NCBI RefSeq assembly: GCF_933775445.1
Contig: NC_065876.1
Location: 11,036,001 to 11,100,000 of the forward strand
Origin: Argentina anserina
Lineage: Eukaryota; Streptophyta; Magnoliopsida; Rosales; Rosaceae
Length of the DNA stretch: 64,000 nt
Reading direction: 5' to 3'
The first letter of the stretch is position 1. Each line of letters begins with the position of its first letter. Positions 23,362 to 33,828 of the stretch are shown here, one piece after another. The notes below the pieces were generated by a model. That model worked only from the letters and a program-made list of their open reading frames with translations. It did no database searches and was not told the DNA's origin. The position numbers and the translations under genes were made by a program.

Positions 23362-24152
23362 TAGGCTGCATGGAATCGGAAGCAGGGACGTGGAAGCGAA
23401 GCGTTTAGAAACGCGGAAGCGTTTTTTTTCAAAATTTCTTGGAAGCGGGGACGTTTCGGAAACGCGAAATAAAATAATATATAATTAAAGATATCAACCT
23501 GTATATATAATATTACAAAAACACAAAAATAGCAAATTCAAAGTCATTATCCGATTCATAGCAAATTCAATGTTATTGTTACACAACCAAATAAACTCAA
23601 TAAAAATAAAGACAATACTACTTATACATCAACGACATCATCCTCATGAACATTCTCCTGAACATTATCAAACAAAACAGCCTCCAAAGTCGGTTCATCA
23701 AGAGAAAGATCCTCAAACTCAAGCCTTCCAAGATTAGTTTCATCTAATGAATCAAATTGATCACCTCCAACATCCCACATGTGAAACGGACCTTCCTTGT
23801 AAGAGTTACTACATCTAGATACGGACCTCCAACATCCCATAACTATCTGCCTCTAAAATACTCTTAGCAAAAGTATGCTTTGATCGAGAACACAATTTCA
23901 ATACTTTGGAAAGGAGAAAAGTGCTGAACCTGCAACCAAAATAACCAGTGCAAATTATGGATCACAAAATCATTCACCATACTTTTATCATCAGACTATC
24001 GAATTGTAAAGAACAAACAAACCTCATTTTGCTACTACATTACCACCTTTTTTTCGGAATCGCGCTTCCGACGTGTTTCCGGCGTGCTTCTGCTTCGCTT
24101 CCGCTTCGGAAGCACGAAGCGCGACTGCAGGCAAGCTTCCGTGCTTCTTAGG
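23362..24152. mobile_element. hAT element, internally deleted, with 8-bp target duplication
   Basis: The 8-mer ttaacaac at 23354-23361 recurs at 24153-24160 directly outside imperfect terminal repeats that both contain ggaagc-rich text (tggaatcggaagc at the left, gcttccgtgcttctta at the right). Sub-terminal GC-rich repeats of the ggaagcg kind surround both ends. The interior carries a hAT transposase C-terminal remnant. Confidence 0.75.
23622..23840 (-). pseudogene. C-terminal remnant of a hAT transposase
   Basis: An open frame of 72 codons on the minus strand ends in the acidic stretch LSLDEPTLEAVLF...DDVVDV, which resembles the tail that follows the dimerisation domain in plant hAT transposases. 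It lies inside a hAT element with an 8-bp target duplication, which supports the call. No DNA-binding or catalytic part remains. It cannot encode a working transposase. Confidence 0.55.
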
Positions 24153-24176
24153 TTAACAACCTAAAGTAGTCAATCA

Positions 24177-24234
24177 AAACAGAGTTTCAAACATAGTACC
24201 CATAACAAGACACAAATACTTGAAACTCTGTTTT
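24177..24234. repeat. 15-bp perfect inverted repeat with a 28-nt loop
   Basis: aaaacagagtttcaa at 24177-24191 is mirrored by ttgaaactctgtttt at 24220-24234. It lies between the hAT element and the start of segmental copy B. Confidence 0.75.
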
Positions 24235-24297
24235 GTGACACAAACCCATCACCAAAGTTCAGATTTTGAGGCGGAAAACGGAGCAAGAGCCTACCCC

Positions 24298-24778
24298 TGA
24301 GTAGTTTGAATCTTGAAAGTGAGGGACTTATGGCTAGTTGTTTGCCTAGTCCCTCTTCTTAGTACCAATCCAATACAACTTTGCACCTATATACTCTTCT
24401 AGTCAAATGATAAGCTTATGTGTTGGTAATTTATATTGTGAAACGAAGTCACCAATTTCTATCGTTCTAAAATCTAACTGTCAAAACAATTTCACAAACC
24501 TCACCTCCCAATATCGATCATCACATGTATACTTCAACACTCAAAAATGGTCACGACAATTTACAATCAATACGAATAAACAAAATTTAGGATCAAAGGC
24601 GAATCAAAATAGAGCTAGTCCACATAAACTTGACAATATTTTCTCGCTATCTTCATAACGTTCTACAATTTCGTAGTCTCCTTGATCACAACCGATTTCA
24701 TTCTTGATCATTAACTTATACAAAAACGACTAGCTTAAATCTATAACAAATGGAATGAATTATAGTTTTATGATTTCA

Positions 24779-24817
<39 letters not shown>

Positions 24818-25942
24818 ACTATTGTCACTAATTATCAATCTCGCACATAGTACTGAATAAGAAAACTATATGTATCGCTAGCACAACCTTTTAGCTTCCA
24901 TGACTATCTTATCTCACAAATTTTGCTGGCAGTTTTGTCTCTTTTAGATCTGTATATATGGGAATAATAACATTTCAAACGAAAACAATATAAGAATTTC
25001 GTATAACTATACAGAAATTTCATTCTAATAACATGCCCCAACCAAATTGGCAAAATCACACCACGCATGAGAAAATAAGATATCATACAAAGCATGAATA
25101 TGCCAAGTTATCACAAGTCCTATATATGCAAAGAATATGATATTCCTATGAGTGTTTTTGTTGACCACCAAAGTGATATGTGTACGCGGTTACGCACTTA
25201 CCCAACTCACCACTTCAAATTCCCCTCTCTGGCAGGTTTCGCTCGATCCTTGTTAATGAATTCACAGAATCACAGTTTAAATTTCAAAATGAATAACAGC
25301 TCTTAACAATAATATAAAAGAAGACCTTTGATCAACCTCTTTACCCTTATATGGTCTTTACCTTATATGGTCAAATATCGATGCATATACATACATATAT
25401 ATATATATATATATATTACTCTTATAACCAGAACTCACTTCGTCAACTAAAATGTGTGTGAAATCAGGCTCTAATTCTTACACCATAAACTATATCATGA
25501 TATATTATAATAAACAAAAGATAATGTAGTAATAAACAAAATAATGTAAAAATCAATTATAATTTCTTCCCCTAAAATCTCTTTGTAACGTCTCACTCCA
25601 TTTTTTTTCTAACACCCACGTTTTTTATTCAATAATAATTTTTCAAAAACTTAATTACACACCCATCGTGTGTGTTTTGTTTCTAGTATTGAGAACTAGA
25701 ACTTATTTAAAAATAAAACAGTGAAGTTTGTGAAAAAGTGTGTCATCGGAGCGCCAACTAAATCACACAACTACAAACTTAGCATTGTACATTGTCAACC
25801 AAAAGGGTTCATTACTCTGTAGTCTGTAAAGAAATTCAATACCATATATCCTATATATTCTACTTAAATCCATGAACTTATTCGCCAGATCGAGAACCCA
25901 AACACGTACTTATAATTAACTCCTTTATTTCAATTTCAAAAC
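24298..25942 (+). repeat. Segmental duplication, copy B (first part), with PLA1 3' end
   Basis: This is the partner of 13884-15170. It opens with the last 20 or so PLA1 codons, still in frame and with a stop ([15 protein letters not shown]), but with no PLA1 body in front. It then follows copy A with many substitutions and small indels, including a long (AT)n run at 24781-24814 and a (TA)n run at about 25395-25416. The copy is interrupted at 25951 by a LINE and resumes at 27108. Confidence 0.8.
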
Positions 25943-25950
25943 TTCAGGTC

Positions 25951-27107
25951 AGAAGAATAGTAAAGTGGTAAAGGCAGAATGAATAACTCGCTTGCACGCG
26001 CTAAGGTAGAAACCAGATTTTTCTTCCCCTGTTCGACGATGAGCCCATTCGCCGTCGTCGGACGGGACTTGTCGTCCTTGGGTTGGACTAATATGTTGTC
26101 GTGTCTCTCGATTAGGTTCGATTGCGGCGTCAGTGTTTAACAAGAGGAGTGGGAGAGATCGCTACAACATTCAAAGGTGGTGGCGGCGGCAGCGGCATTG
26201 TGGCGAGGAAACAGGCAGATCCGCGTCTTGGTTCCCTCCGATTTGGGGGTGGGGGCCTAGTCTGATTCGCTCGGGATTGTGGATCTGGGGTGGGTCACTC
26301 AGTTCTGACGGCTTCGACTTGGGGACGAACCGGATTTGGTGCGCATGTGTTCTCATTATGTTGTTTCTTTCATGGCAGGGGCACAACGATGTGATCTGTG
26401 GCAAGGTTGTTAGCATTGTTTAGGTTGTGGCGGTCGGGACCATCTGACATGAAGGGGCGGCGTCAGTCGTGACTTGGTTGGTAGCAGTGGTACTCCCATC
26501 TCCTTGATGTGGGCTTGGGGTTGGGCCCTCGTTTTGGGCCTGGCCTGGGCTTCTATTATATTTTCTATTTTCAGTTTTATTTTCATTAGTTTTTTGGTTT
26601 TGTCACTGTTAGTTTTTTGTTTCGTATTTTGCGTGAAATAAGTCTCTACATCAGTTTTTTGGGACTACTCGGGTTTCGGGTCCGTGTGTGCACTTTTTGT
26701 GCCTTGTCTGCTCTAGGTAGGCGGCGAGTTCCTTGTTTCGTCAAATAGTTATTGCCGCCTAGTGGCAGGGTGAGACTAACTATCGCCGGATTTATTTTTC
26801 GGCGGCAACATAGTTGGAGAGCTATTGTATTTAATATTAGGATATGTTACTGTTGTTTCATCATTGATATGGTCTCATATCTATTGTCCTCTTTATTTAT
26901 GTCACCGCTGTTTCAAAGCAAATAAAGTCGCCATTAGAGTAGTACTATTTGCTAGTTGGTACTTTGTTGGGTACTTGTTTGTATGGATCTTTGATATTAT
27001 GTCAGGTCTTTATAATCAAGGGTTTAAGCTTTATGTCCCCGTTGTATTCGACATTTTCATTAATGAATGTTTGAGGGTGGCTGCACTAGCCCTCCCATAA
27101 AAAAAAA
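25951..27107 (+). mobile_element. 5'-truncated L1-type LINE (3' UTR only) splitting segmental copy B
   Basis: A 1,157-bp insertion ends in a short poly(A) run and is flanked by ttcaggtc at 25943-25950 and 27108-27115. Copy A (about 15177-15188) has a single uninterrupted caggtcagg at this place, which is the empty site. The interior is G/T-rich on the plus strand in its second half, as in plant L1 3' UTRs, and contains no domain. Short open frames inside it are not credible genes. Confidence 0.75.
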
Positions 27108-27115
27108 TTCAGGTC

Positions 27116-27410
27116 CGAAAGCTTTTCGTTGATATATACATACACACTAAGACACACAGTTGGTTCCTCAGGGTGATGCAGCACTGGACGCTGTGGTCTA
27201 CGGCGTTCAGGCCACTGCGAATGAAATTATGTGCTATGATATTTTCTCACATCCCTTCTCCCAATTGGTTACAAGTTGCAACTTAATTGTACTTCTAGAA
27301 GAGATATACAGATTGTGCTTGAAACCTAGTCGGCACAGTGATATCGAATTATCGATGCCATTCTTCATGAGTGCATGAATCAACATTATTGTTTGAACGA
27401 GGAAAAATGA
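27116..27410 (+). repeat. Segmental duplication, copy B (second part)
   Basis: After the LINE the sequence again follows copy A from about 15187, through ttcctcagggtgatgcagca to cttcatgagtgcatgaat and gaggaaaaatgaatata, and then diverges. Confidence 0.78.
27172..27378 (+). other. Exon-like conserved ORF, copy B
   Basis: After a ttcctcag acceptor-like site, 68 codons plus stop run from GDAALDAVVYGVQATANEIM to SDIELSMPFFMSA. The reading frame and stop are shared with copy A (15253-15432) although the middle differs by several indels whose net effect keeps the frame. Function and family are not recognised. Confidence 0.38.
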
Positions 27411-28380
27411 ATATACAGTAGAACTTCGTTAAATTAATACTCGATTAATTAATAATCTCATTAAAATAATATTTTTTACCGAACCGACTCGGGGCTAACG
27501 TGTTAAATTAATATTTCGCTAAATTTATAAGATAATAGAAATTTGAGAATTTATATAGACCCCATCGAATATATAAATTAATAATGACATGATTTATATA
27601 ATAAATTTTACATTTATGAGGATTTCATTGAAGAATTTGGTTGATTTAATTATCATCAAATAAAATAATACATCAGACAATATAATATTTAGAACCCTAG
27701 ACAGTTTTTTTTTCCGCCAGCAATTTTCCCGTCGACGCTCCTTGTCGGCGACTGCCTTGCACAACACCGCAGCTCCACTCGCAGCTCCCTGCAACCCTCT
27801 GTATCCCCTGCATACCTCATGAAGTCCCTGCAGACCCCCGCAGCTCCTGCTCGCAGCCTCGCAGCTCCATAGAGCCTCCTATGCATTCGCCCCGCAAAAT
27901 CAAGTTTTTTCCCCGCAAGACCCCGCATCAAAACATTCAAGAGTGCTTATCCGGTATATTCACGCAAGCAACGCGAACTTAGCAAGCAACGTCTTCACTC
28001 AAGAGAAGCTACTCCCGTCTTCTCCACACCTTCAAAGGTAATTTTTAATTAACGTTCCCGCTTTTGAACATATAGATATATTATATCGGGCACTATTCGC
28101 CTTACTTCAATCTCCGACCGTTCTTATACCGTGGATGAGGCCAAACGAGGGAACTCGCCACTCTTCTCTTTGGTCGATGTTTTTCGTGGATAGTCCTGGG
28201 GAAGTCATGATTGTTTTGAAAGGGAAGTTAATCGATTTTGTGTGGTCGCCTGAATGCACCGCTGTTTTGGATGCGATCATGAGTATCACCATTCACATCG
28301 ATTTTCTTGTGACCATATACATCACCTTTCTAATTCTTGATATACTTGAATCTAATCGATTCCGTATTCATTTTGTAGAT
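27411..28380 (+). other. Repeat-derived stretch before the gag fragment
   Basis: An AT-rich part (about 27416-27690, opening cagtagaacttcgttaaatt) looks like one end of a DNA transposon. It is followed by a C-rich part (27715-28035) and what may be a retrotransposon leader running into the ATG at 28381. No gene is supported. One of the two ends needed to define an element is missing. Confidence 0.4.
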
Positions 28381-28719
28381 GTCGTCGCCATCGCAACCGG
28401 AATTTGGCTTTCTTGATTTAGAAGACAAAGAGTACTACCACTGGATTTCTGACATAGAGCTCGCTTTTGAGAGCTGAGGGATCCAAGGCATGTTTGCCGA
28501 CCCTCCTGCTAATTTCCCACCTATGACCAAGACTCAAGCTCTCATCTTTATGAGACGTCACATCCATGCAACTCTCAAGAGGCAATACTTGAATGTAAAA
28601 GATCCTAAAGAATTATGGGACAAACTTTGCTTGCGGTCAACAACGTTCATGATAAGTTTCTCCCTGAATTGACTGTTAGATGAGATAACATATGTCTATT
28701 GGAATATAAGAGAGTGGAT
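28381..28719 (+). pseudogene. Retrotransposon gag-like fragment (UBN2/Copia type), 5' half
   Basis: From the ATG at 28381 the frame reads MSSPSQPEFGFLDLEDKEYY and on, with a stop codon at ELAFES*, then continues through DPPANFPPMTKTQALIFMRR and LKRQYLNVKDPKELWDKL. After a frame slip it goes on with VNNVHDKFLPELTVR*DN and EYKRVD. The IxxAL..xLxxxYxxxxdpkelWdkL pattern is that of Copia-type gag proteins. Stops and a frameshift show it is dead. It is cut at 28719 by the PIF/Harbinger element and resumes at 32057. Confidence 0.65.
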
Positions 28720-29020
28720 GGCTGTGTTTGGTAAGGCTTTTTACACAGGTGATTATAAGTTAAGCTTAGCTCTTCCGTTTGGTAACTTGGCTTATCATCT
28801 GTGGCTTGAAGAAGCCGGGGCTTTTAAGCTCAAAAAGCATAAGTTCCTCAATACCTCCTTTTAGAAGCATAAGACTGCGTTTCAACTGTAGCGCTAGATA
28901 CTGTAGTTAAATGAACGTTTCGCAATACCAGTTCCTACCCTTATGTTCTTTGATGAATTACATGGAATCACCATTGAAAGCCTCGTCTTCACTCTCTCTT
29001 CTCCGCCGTCTCTTCACTCT

Positions 29021-29024
<4 letters not shown>

Positions 29025-29078
<54 letters not shown>
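29025..29078 (+). repeat. (TC)27 microsatellite
   Basis: A perfect 54-bp dinucleotide run inside the PIF/Harbinger-like element, about 190 bp before the captured FAHD1 fragment. Confidence 0.95.
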
Positions 29079-29081
<3 letters not shown>

Positions 29082-29269
29082 GACATCGATCACGATTTTG
29101 GGCAAGAATCAAAATCAAGCAATAGGTCCTGGAAATTTGATTGAAGGTTAGTGATTTAGCAAAATCAGTGTCAAATTTATTTAATTATGTTGTAAATTTG
29201 GCTTCAAGTTTGATCTGGGTTGTATGTGATTTGGGATATGAGTGGTATTGTCGTCGTCGGAGTGAAAAC

Positions 29270-29784
29270 ATGGCAGGTAGGCTTCTTCAAGTAGGCACCA
29301 GGATCATCGTTGTCGGCAGAAACTACACCGCCCACGCCAAAGAGCTTGGCAACGCCGTCCCCAAGGCCCCCTTATTTTTCTTCTCTTTTCCGCATCTCAT
29401 TTTCCCTTTCAATTTCCAATCTTGATTGTTATGATCTGTGAAGGAGCCCCTGATATTCCTCAAACCGACATTATTTTACTTGGAGAATGGAGGCACAATC
29501 AAAATCTCTCACCCTCTTAAGTCGTTGGACTATGAGGTCGAGCTGGCCGTCATTATAGTCAAGAAAGCTTGCGACGTTCCTCAGAGCAAGGCCATGGACT
29601 AAGTTGGTGGTAATTGTTTTTTTTTTAATCTTAAAAGAGATTAGTTGGTTGAATGTTGTGCTAATTTGATGTTAAAGAGATGATCTTGTTTGAGTTGGAA
29701 TCTGATTAGTTACAGTCACATTGCTTTAAGGTTATACACTTGCTCTTGATATGACTGCCAGAAAAATTCAAGCTACTGCCAAGG
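29270..29784 (+). pseudogene. Captured fragment of a FAHD1-type (fumarylacetoacetate hydrolase domain) gene
   Basis: Three exon-like pieces keep order and spacing. Exon 1 is 29270-29365, with MAGRLLQVGTRIIVVGRNYT through AHAKELGNAVPK. Exon 2 is 29444-29609, EPLIFLKPT through YEVELAVII to CDVPQSKAMD. Exon 3 starts at 29731 with GYTLALDMTARKIQATAK and then loses homology at about 29785. Introns of about 78 and 121 bp are retained, so the copy was made at DNA level, not from mRNA. Breaks: the exon 1 donor reads aaggcc instead of a GT, there is an in-frame TAA at 29600-29602 right after KAMD, and the C-terminal half of the family is missing. FAHD1-type enzymes are mitochondrial acylpyruvase/oxaloacetate decarboxylase proteins; this copy is not expected to work. 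Confidence 0.75.
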
Positions 29785-29943
29785 CTCAGTTTTATGACGT
29801 TATAATTCATAGTGTGTGCATATTAGGATGCTGTACTCCAGTCTCTAGGTAGTTTTTGAGCTATGATTAACTAAATCTGATAAGTGGATGCACAAAACAT
29901 GATGATTGGTACACACAACTAAACGTTGAATGAGGAATTTTGA

Positions 29944-30650
29944 TAGAAAAATCAACTTAGATGCAAATAAATAAAGTTTACTGGGGGTATAAAAATTTAT
30001 TAAAGTTTACTACCTCTAGTAAACTTTTACTGGGGGTATTAAACTTGAAAAACAGTATTTCTAAAGGCCATAACACACCTTTAAATGGAGAAAAATCAAC
30101 TTAGATGCAAAAAATTAAGTTTACTGGGGGTAGTAAAAATTTACTAAAGTTTACTACCTCTAGTAAACTTCTACTGGGGGTATTAAACTTGAAAAACAGT
30201 ATTTCTAAAGACCATAACACACCTTAAAACGGAGAAAAATCAACTTAGATGCAAAAAAATAAAGTTTATTGGGGGTAGTAAAAATTTACTAAAGTTTACT
30301 ACCTTTAGTAAACTTCTACTGGGGGTATTAAACTTGAAAAACAGTATTTCTAAAGGCCATAACACACCTTAAAACGGAGAAAAATCAACTTAGATGAAAA
30401 AAAATAAAGTTTACTAGGGGTAGTAAAAATTTACTAAAGTTTACTAGAGGTAGTAAACTTCTACTTGGAGTATTAAATTTGAAAAACAGCATTTCTGAAG
30501 GCCATAACACACTTTAAAACAGAGAAAAATCAACTTAGATGCAAAAAAATAAAGTTTACTGGGGGTAGTAAAAATTTACTAAAGTTTATTAGAGGTAGTA
30601 AACTTCTACTGGGAATATTAAACTTGAAAAACAGCAATTTACTAAAGTTT
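29944..30650 (+). repeat. Tandem array of ~145-bp units (about 4.8 copies)
   Basis: The phrase agaaaaatcaacttagatg starts units at about 29944, 30088, 30232, 30377 and 30522. Each unit holds an inverted pair (aagtttact and agtaaactt) around a gggggtagtaaaaatttac core, then ttgaaaaacag and ggccataacacac. Units differ at a few positions each. The array lies between the captured FAHD1 fragment and the transposase remnant. Confidence 0.85.
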
Positions 30651-31052
30651 CATGTCACTTCCTTTTGCTATCTCATCAGCAATTTACCATGATGCCTGCA
30701 TCTGTAATATTGATTTAGGCCTTACATAATAAAAGGTATGAAACTACTTGATGAAGGTTTTCCATGATTGTCACCTTCTTGCTGTGGCAGCTTGACTGCT
30801 GTTTAGGTTTTCCTAAAAGCAGATGTCTAGGTTACCACCCTATAGAGTGCCCCAATAATTGGTGCATTGTGATATAATGATAGTCGGATATACCATATAG
30901 GTTCAAGCAGTCTGTCCAATCAATTAACCAAATACACAGGTGCTTGCTTGTACCTTATGATTACATTCTGGTTTAGTTTTCTTCCTCCATTTTTTAGTTC
31001 ATATGTCGACCCTCATATACAGATATTATGAGATGCTTCATTACAAAATGTT

Positions 31053-31710
31053 ATGGCGGTATGCAATTTTGATATGCAATTTATCTTTGTATGTGTGGGT
31101 TGGGAATGGTCAGCTCATGATACAAGAGTATTACAATCGGTTCTTCGAAATCCTAATATGAACTTTCCTCATCCTCCACCAGGTAATATATTTAATTTTA
31201 GTCAAAAATTTCATTTCAATTCATGCTTTAAATGACATTTTCACAAATTTTATTACATGATAATTTTGTAGGAAAATATTATGTTGTGGATTCAGGATAT
31301 CCCACTCTGCCAGGGTATTTGGGACCTTATAAAGGGCCACCACAACACTTCCAACAATATCGTGGCCGAGAACCAAGAAATAAAAGAGAACTATTTAACC
31401 AAGCACACTCTTCACTTAGAGGAGTTATAGACGCTCATTTGGAGTTTGGAAAAAAATGGAAGATTTTAAAAGACATGCAAGGATATTCATTCGAGAAACA
31501 AGTGAAGATTGTCATCGCTACTATGACACTTCATAATTATATCCAAAGATATGCACATCGTGATAGACATTTATTTCTGAGACAAAGAAAGGGAAGGTGG
31601 TGGAGATGAGGAAGATGATGATGATGAACAAAATCATCATGGCGCACAAGAAATTGATATATTAAGAGACAAGATTGCTCAAAGTTTGATGAATGCACGT
31701 GATTGAGTAT
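31053..31710 (+). pseudogene. PIF/Harbinger transposase remnant (DDE_4, HARBI1/ALP1-like)
   Basis: The first piece, 31053-31185, reads AVCNFDMQFIFVCVGWEWSA then HDTRVLQSVL. After a short gap or intron (acceptor near 31271) the second piece, from about 31270, reads GKYYVVDSGYPTLPGYLGPY, then ELFNQAHSSLRGVIDAHLEF and QVKIVIATMTLHNYIQ. Both are hallmark blocks of Harbinger nuclease proteins, including the VDSGYP acid residue and the HNYI block. The region between and before them is missing and the frame closes at 31609. This is a partial, inactive copy. The N-terminal third seems lost, perhaps replaced by the captured fragment and the array. Confidence 0.75.
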
Positions 31711-32056
31711 TTATGTATTGACATGATCCTAATTAAAACCAAATTATCAATATCAGAGTATATTGGTTTAAGATAATTTTAAAATTATCCAATATTAATA
31801 TGTCATATATTTTTAGGCATTGTTTTAAACTAAAATTAACTAAAAATTATCTTACATGTCTAAATTGGTCATTTGACAAATTAAAAGCATAAGCTAGTTT
31901 GAGTTTACCAAACGCTTTGCCATTACTTCTGTCACTAACAGCTACTTATATAAGCCAGTTTACCAAACAGTCTGCAACTTTATTTATCAGCCACTTATTT
32001 TCAGAAATCAGCATAAGCCGACTTTTTTTATAAGCCCAGCTGTACCAAACACACCC

Positions 32057-32150
32057 GATGACTTCAATCAGAATATATTATGCCTGCAATCTGACCTTGG
32101 CACCGTTGGTGTCATCAAGATCGACCTAGATCTTCTCAATAAGACATTAG
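32057..32150 (+). pseudogene. Retrotransposon gag-like fragment, 3' continuation
   Basis: Directly after the PIF/Harbinger element the gag frame resumes as DDFNQNILCLQSDLGTVG and then decays at about 32150. The join across the element restores EYKRVD-DFNQN. Confidence 0.55.
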
Positions 32151-32727
32151 ACATGTTTCCGATCATTAGAAATATATACATGTGCTTCATAGTATTGTAT
32201 CATTATTCTGGCTTGCAAGATTGAGAGAATAAAAAGGCACTTATTAATTACTGAAGTTGTGGTGAAGTGACAGATGCACGTATGTGAAGATGAATCAATG
32301 TCCATACTTGATTTTGAAGAGTATATCTTCCTTTTCTTGTTTCTATTTATTTAATTGCACAATTGTATATTTGTGGTACATCCGTACATGGCTACGCATT
32401 TGTATATATAATCATATATGTACATCCTCCAATTAAGTCAGCACATCATCCGTGAATCTTAGCTTCCAGGTACTACCCTGACTTGGTTTGCTTCCCTTTC
32501 ACTATTCTGGATATGTCTATAGATTCTTATGAACATATTTATATGCATGGTGATCTCTATTTATGTTTAAATGAATTTTCATTTATATGATATACAGGTT
32601 CCGGCCTTATGGTTGAGGTTGAAATTTTTTATCAGTTAATGATTTTACTTTAGTTGAACAGAGTATGAAGTGGAATAAACATCAAGTATGAGATGAGCTT
32701 GAATCCGGTTTGGTCCAGGATGAATAA
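32151..32727. other. Intergenic stretch with no supported gene
   Basis: AT-rich sequence without long frames or terminal repeats. A phrase at about 32164 (tagaaatatatacatgtgcttcata) recurs in similar form at about 34953, suggesting both sides derive from one repeat family. Confidence 0.4.
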
Positions 32728-32866
32728 TTAAGTAGAGATTATGCCTCCCTAAGGTGAAAAAATCAAAACCCTATCGGGATTCCACTTAGTATGGATTGTG
32801 CTAGGTGGCCTTAATGCGAGTAAAAAGTCTAACCAAGAATGAATTTGGTTAGTTAGGTTAAATTAA

Positions 32867-33450
32867 GGTAAAAAGGCCGATTTGCACCCCAAATTTGGTC
32901 ATAATTGTCAATTTGCACCATGAACTTGCATTTGAGTCAATTTACCTCCTAAACTTGGTAAAAATTGCCATTTTACACCATATTCATTAAATTTAATGTT
33001 TTCCATTCAATTTTAAGTCACATGTCACGCATTTGAGGGGCAATACTGTCATTATATATTTATTCATATTTAATAATGAAATAAATTAATAAAATTACTT
33101 AAGATGAACACTTGTTACAATTTTTTTTCGAAACATGTTATTGATTTATATATTTATTATTTTACGTGATATAGTATGTTAAAAGATATTAGAAAAATAT
33201 AAATAAATACATTGAAAATTAAAAATAAATGTGTGTTCTGAGAGAATTACTATTCTACCATTGTGTATGTCTTAGCCTTATTAGGTTTCCTGTTAGAGAT
33301 AGATTCACATTTATGTAATAGATTAGGACTCCGAATCCTACGGGATTGTAGTAATGTAATACATATATATGTGCCCCATTATCAATAATTAAATGGTTAC
33401 GTTTTGTTCCATTACGTCGTTATTATTCTCGTTTTGTTCCTCCTCCAACA

Positions 33451-33489
<39 letters not shown>

Positions 33490-33828
33490 ACACACTATAT
33501 TTGAATGAGTGGGTATGTTGAATATATAATTCGAAGTAGGGTTAAGTTTGTAGAAAAAAGATGTAAATAAATAATTTGATTAAAAAATAATCCTCCTTTT
33601 AAAGAATGTTTGTATTTGTTTTTAAGAAAAATATAAATAGAAAATGACAACATTACCCCTCATGTGCATGACATTTGACGCAAATTGGATGAAAACAGTT
33701 AAATTTAACGGATGGGGTGTAAATCGGCAATTTTTACCAAGTTTAGGAGGTAAATTGACTCAAATACAAGTTTGGGGTGCAAATTGACAATTTTAGCCAA
33801 ATTTGAGGTGTATTTTGGCAATTTTGCC
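32867..33828. mobile_element. MULE-like TIR element with ~9-bp target duplication
   Basis: Terminal repeats of roughly 150-200 bp oppose each other: ggtaaaaaggccgatttgca at the left and ggcaaaattgccaaaataca on the other strand at the right, both followed by cacc.caaatttgg. Flanks are ttaaattaa (32858-32866) and ttgaattaa (33829-33837), 8 of 9 identical. Long TIRs plus a 9-bp duplication are Mutator-like features. The interior is non-coding and carries a solo LTR. Confidence 0.7.
33234..33450 (+). mobile_element. Solo Copia LTR nested in a MULE-like element
   Basis: A 217-bp segment TGTTCTGAG...CTCCAACA is flanked by atgtg at 33229-33233 and 33451-33455, an exact 5-bp target duplication. It is related to the LTR at 1304-1494. 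No internal domain is present, so it arose by LTR-LTR recombination. Confidence 0.75.

Larger units (their letters stand above)
28720..32056. mobile_element. PIF/Harbinger-like element carrying a captured gene fragment and a satellite array
   Basis: The ends are ggctgtgtttggta at 28720 and, on the other strand, gggtgtgtttggta ending at 32056. The flanking trinucleotide gat occurs at 28717-28719 and 32057-32059. Removing the element rejoins the gag reading frame (R-V-D then D-F-N-Q-N), which fixes both edges. The 3,337-bp interior contains a (TC)27 run, a FAHD1-type gene fragment, five tandem ~145-bp units, and a Harbinger transposase remnant. The 3-bp duplication fits the superfamily's usual 3-bp target, although the common target is TWA rather than GAT. 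Confidence 0.75.

Noticed and set aside
25951..27107. Protein-coding genes in the G-rich frames at 26133-26423 and 26825-27100
   Set aside because: The interval is a LINE 3' UTR insertion defined by a target duplication and an empty site in the duplicate copy.
29270..29425. A working FAHD1 gene
   Set aside because: The donor after exon 1 is lost, there is an in-frame TAA at 29600, and the C-terminal half is absent.
33460..33485. The (TA)n run after the solo LTR as an origin or promoter
   Set aside because: It is a plain TA microsatellite of a type scattered through the window.
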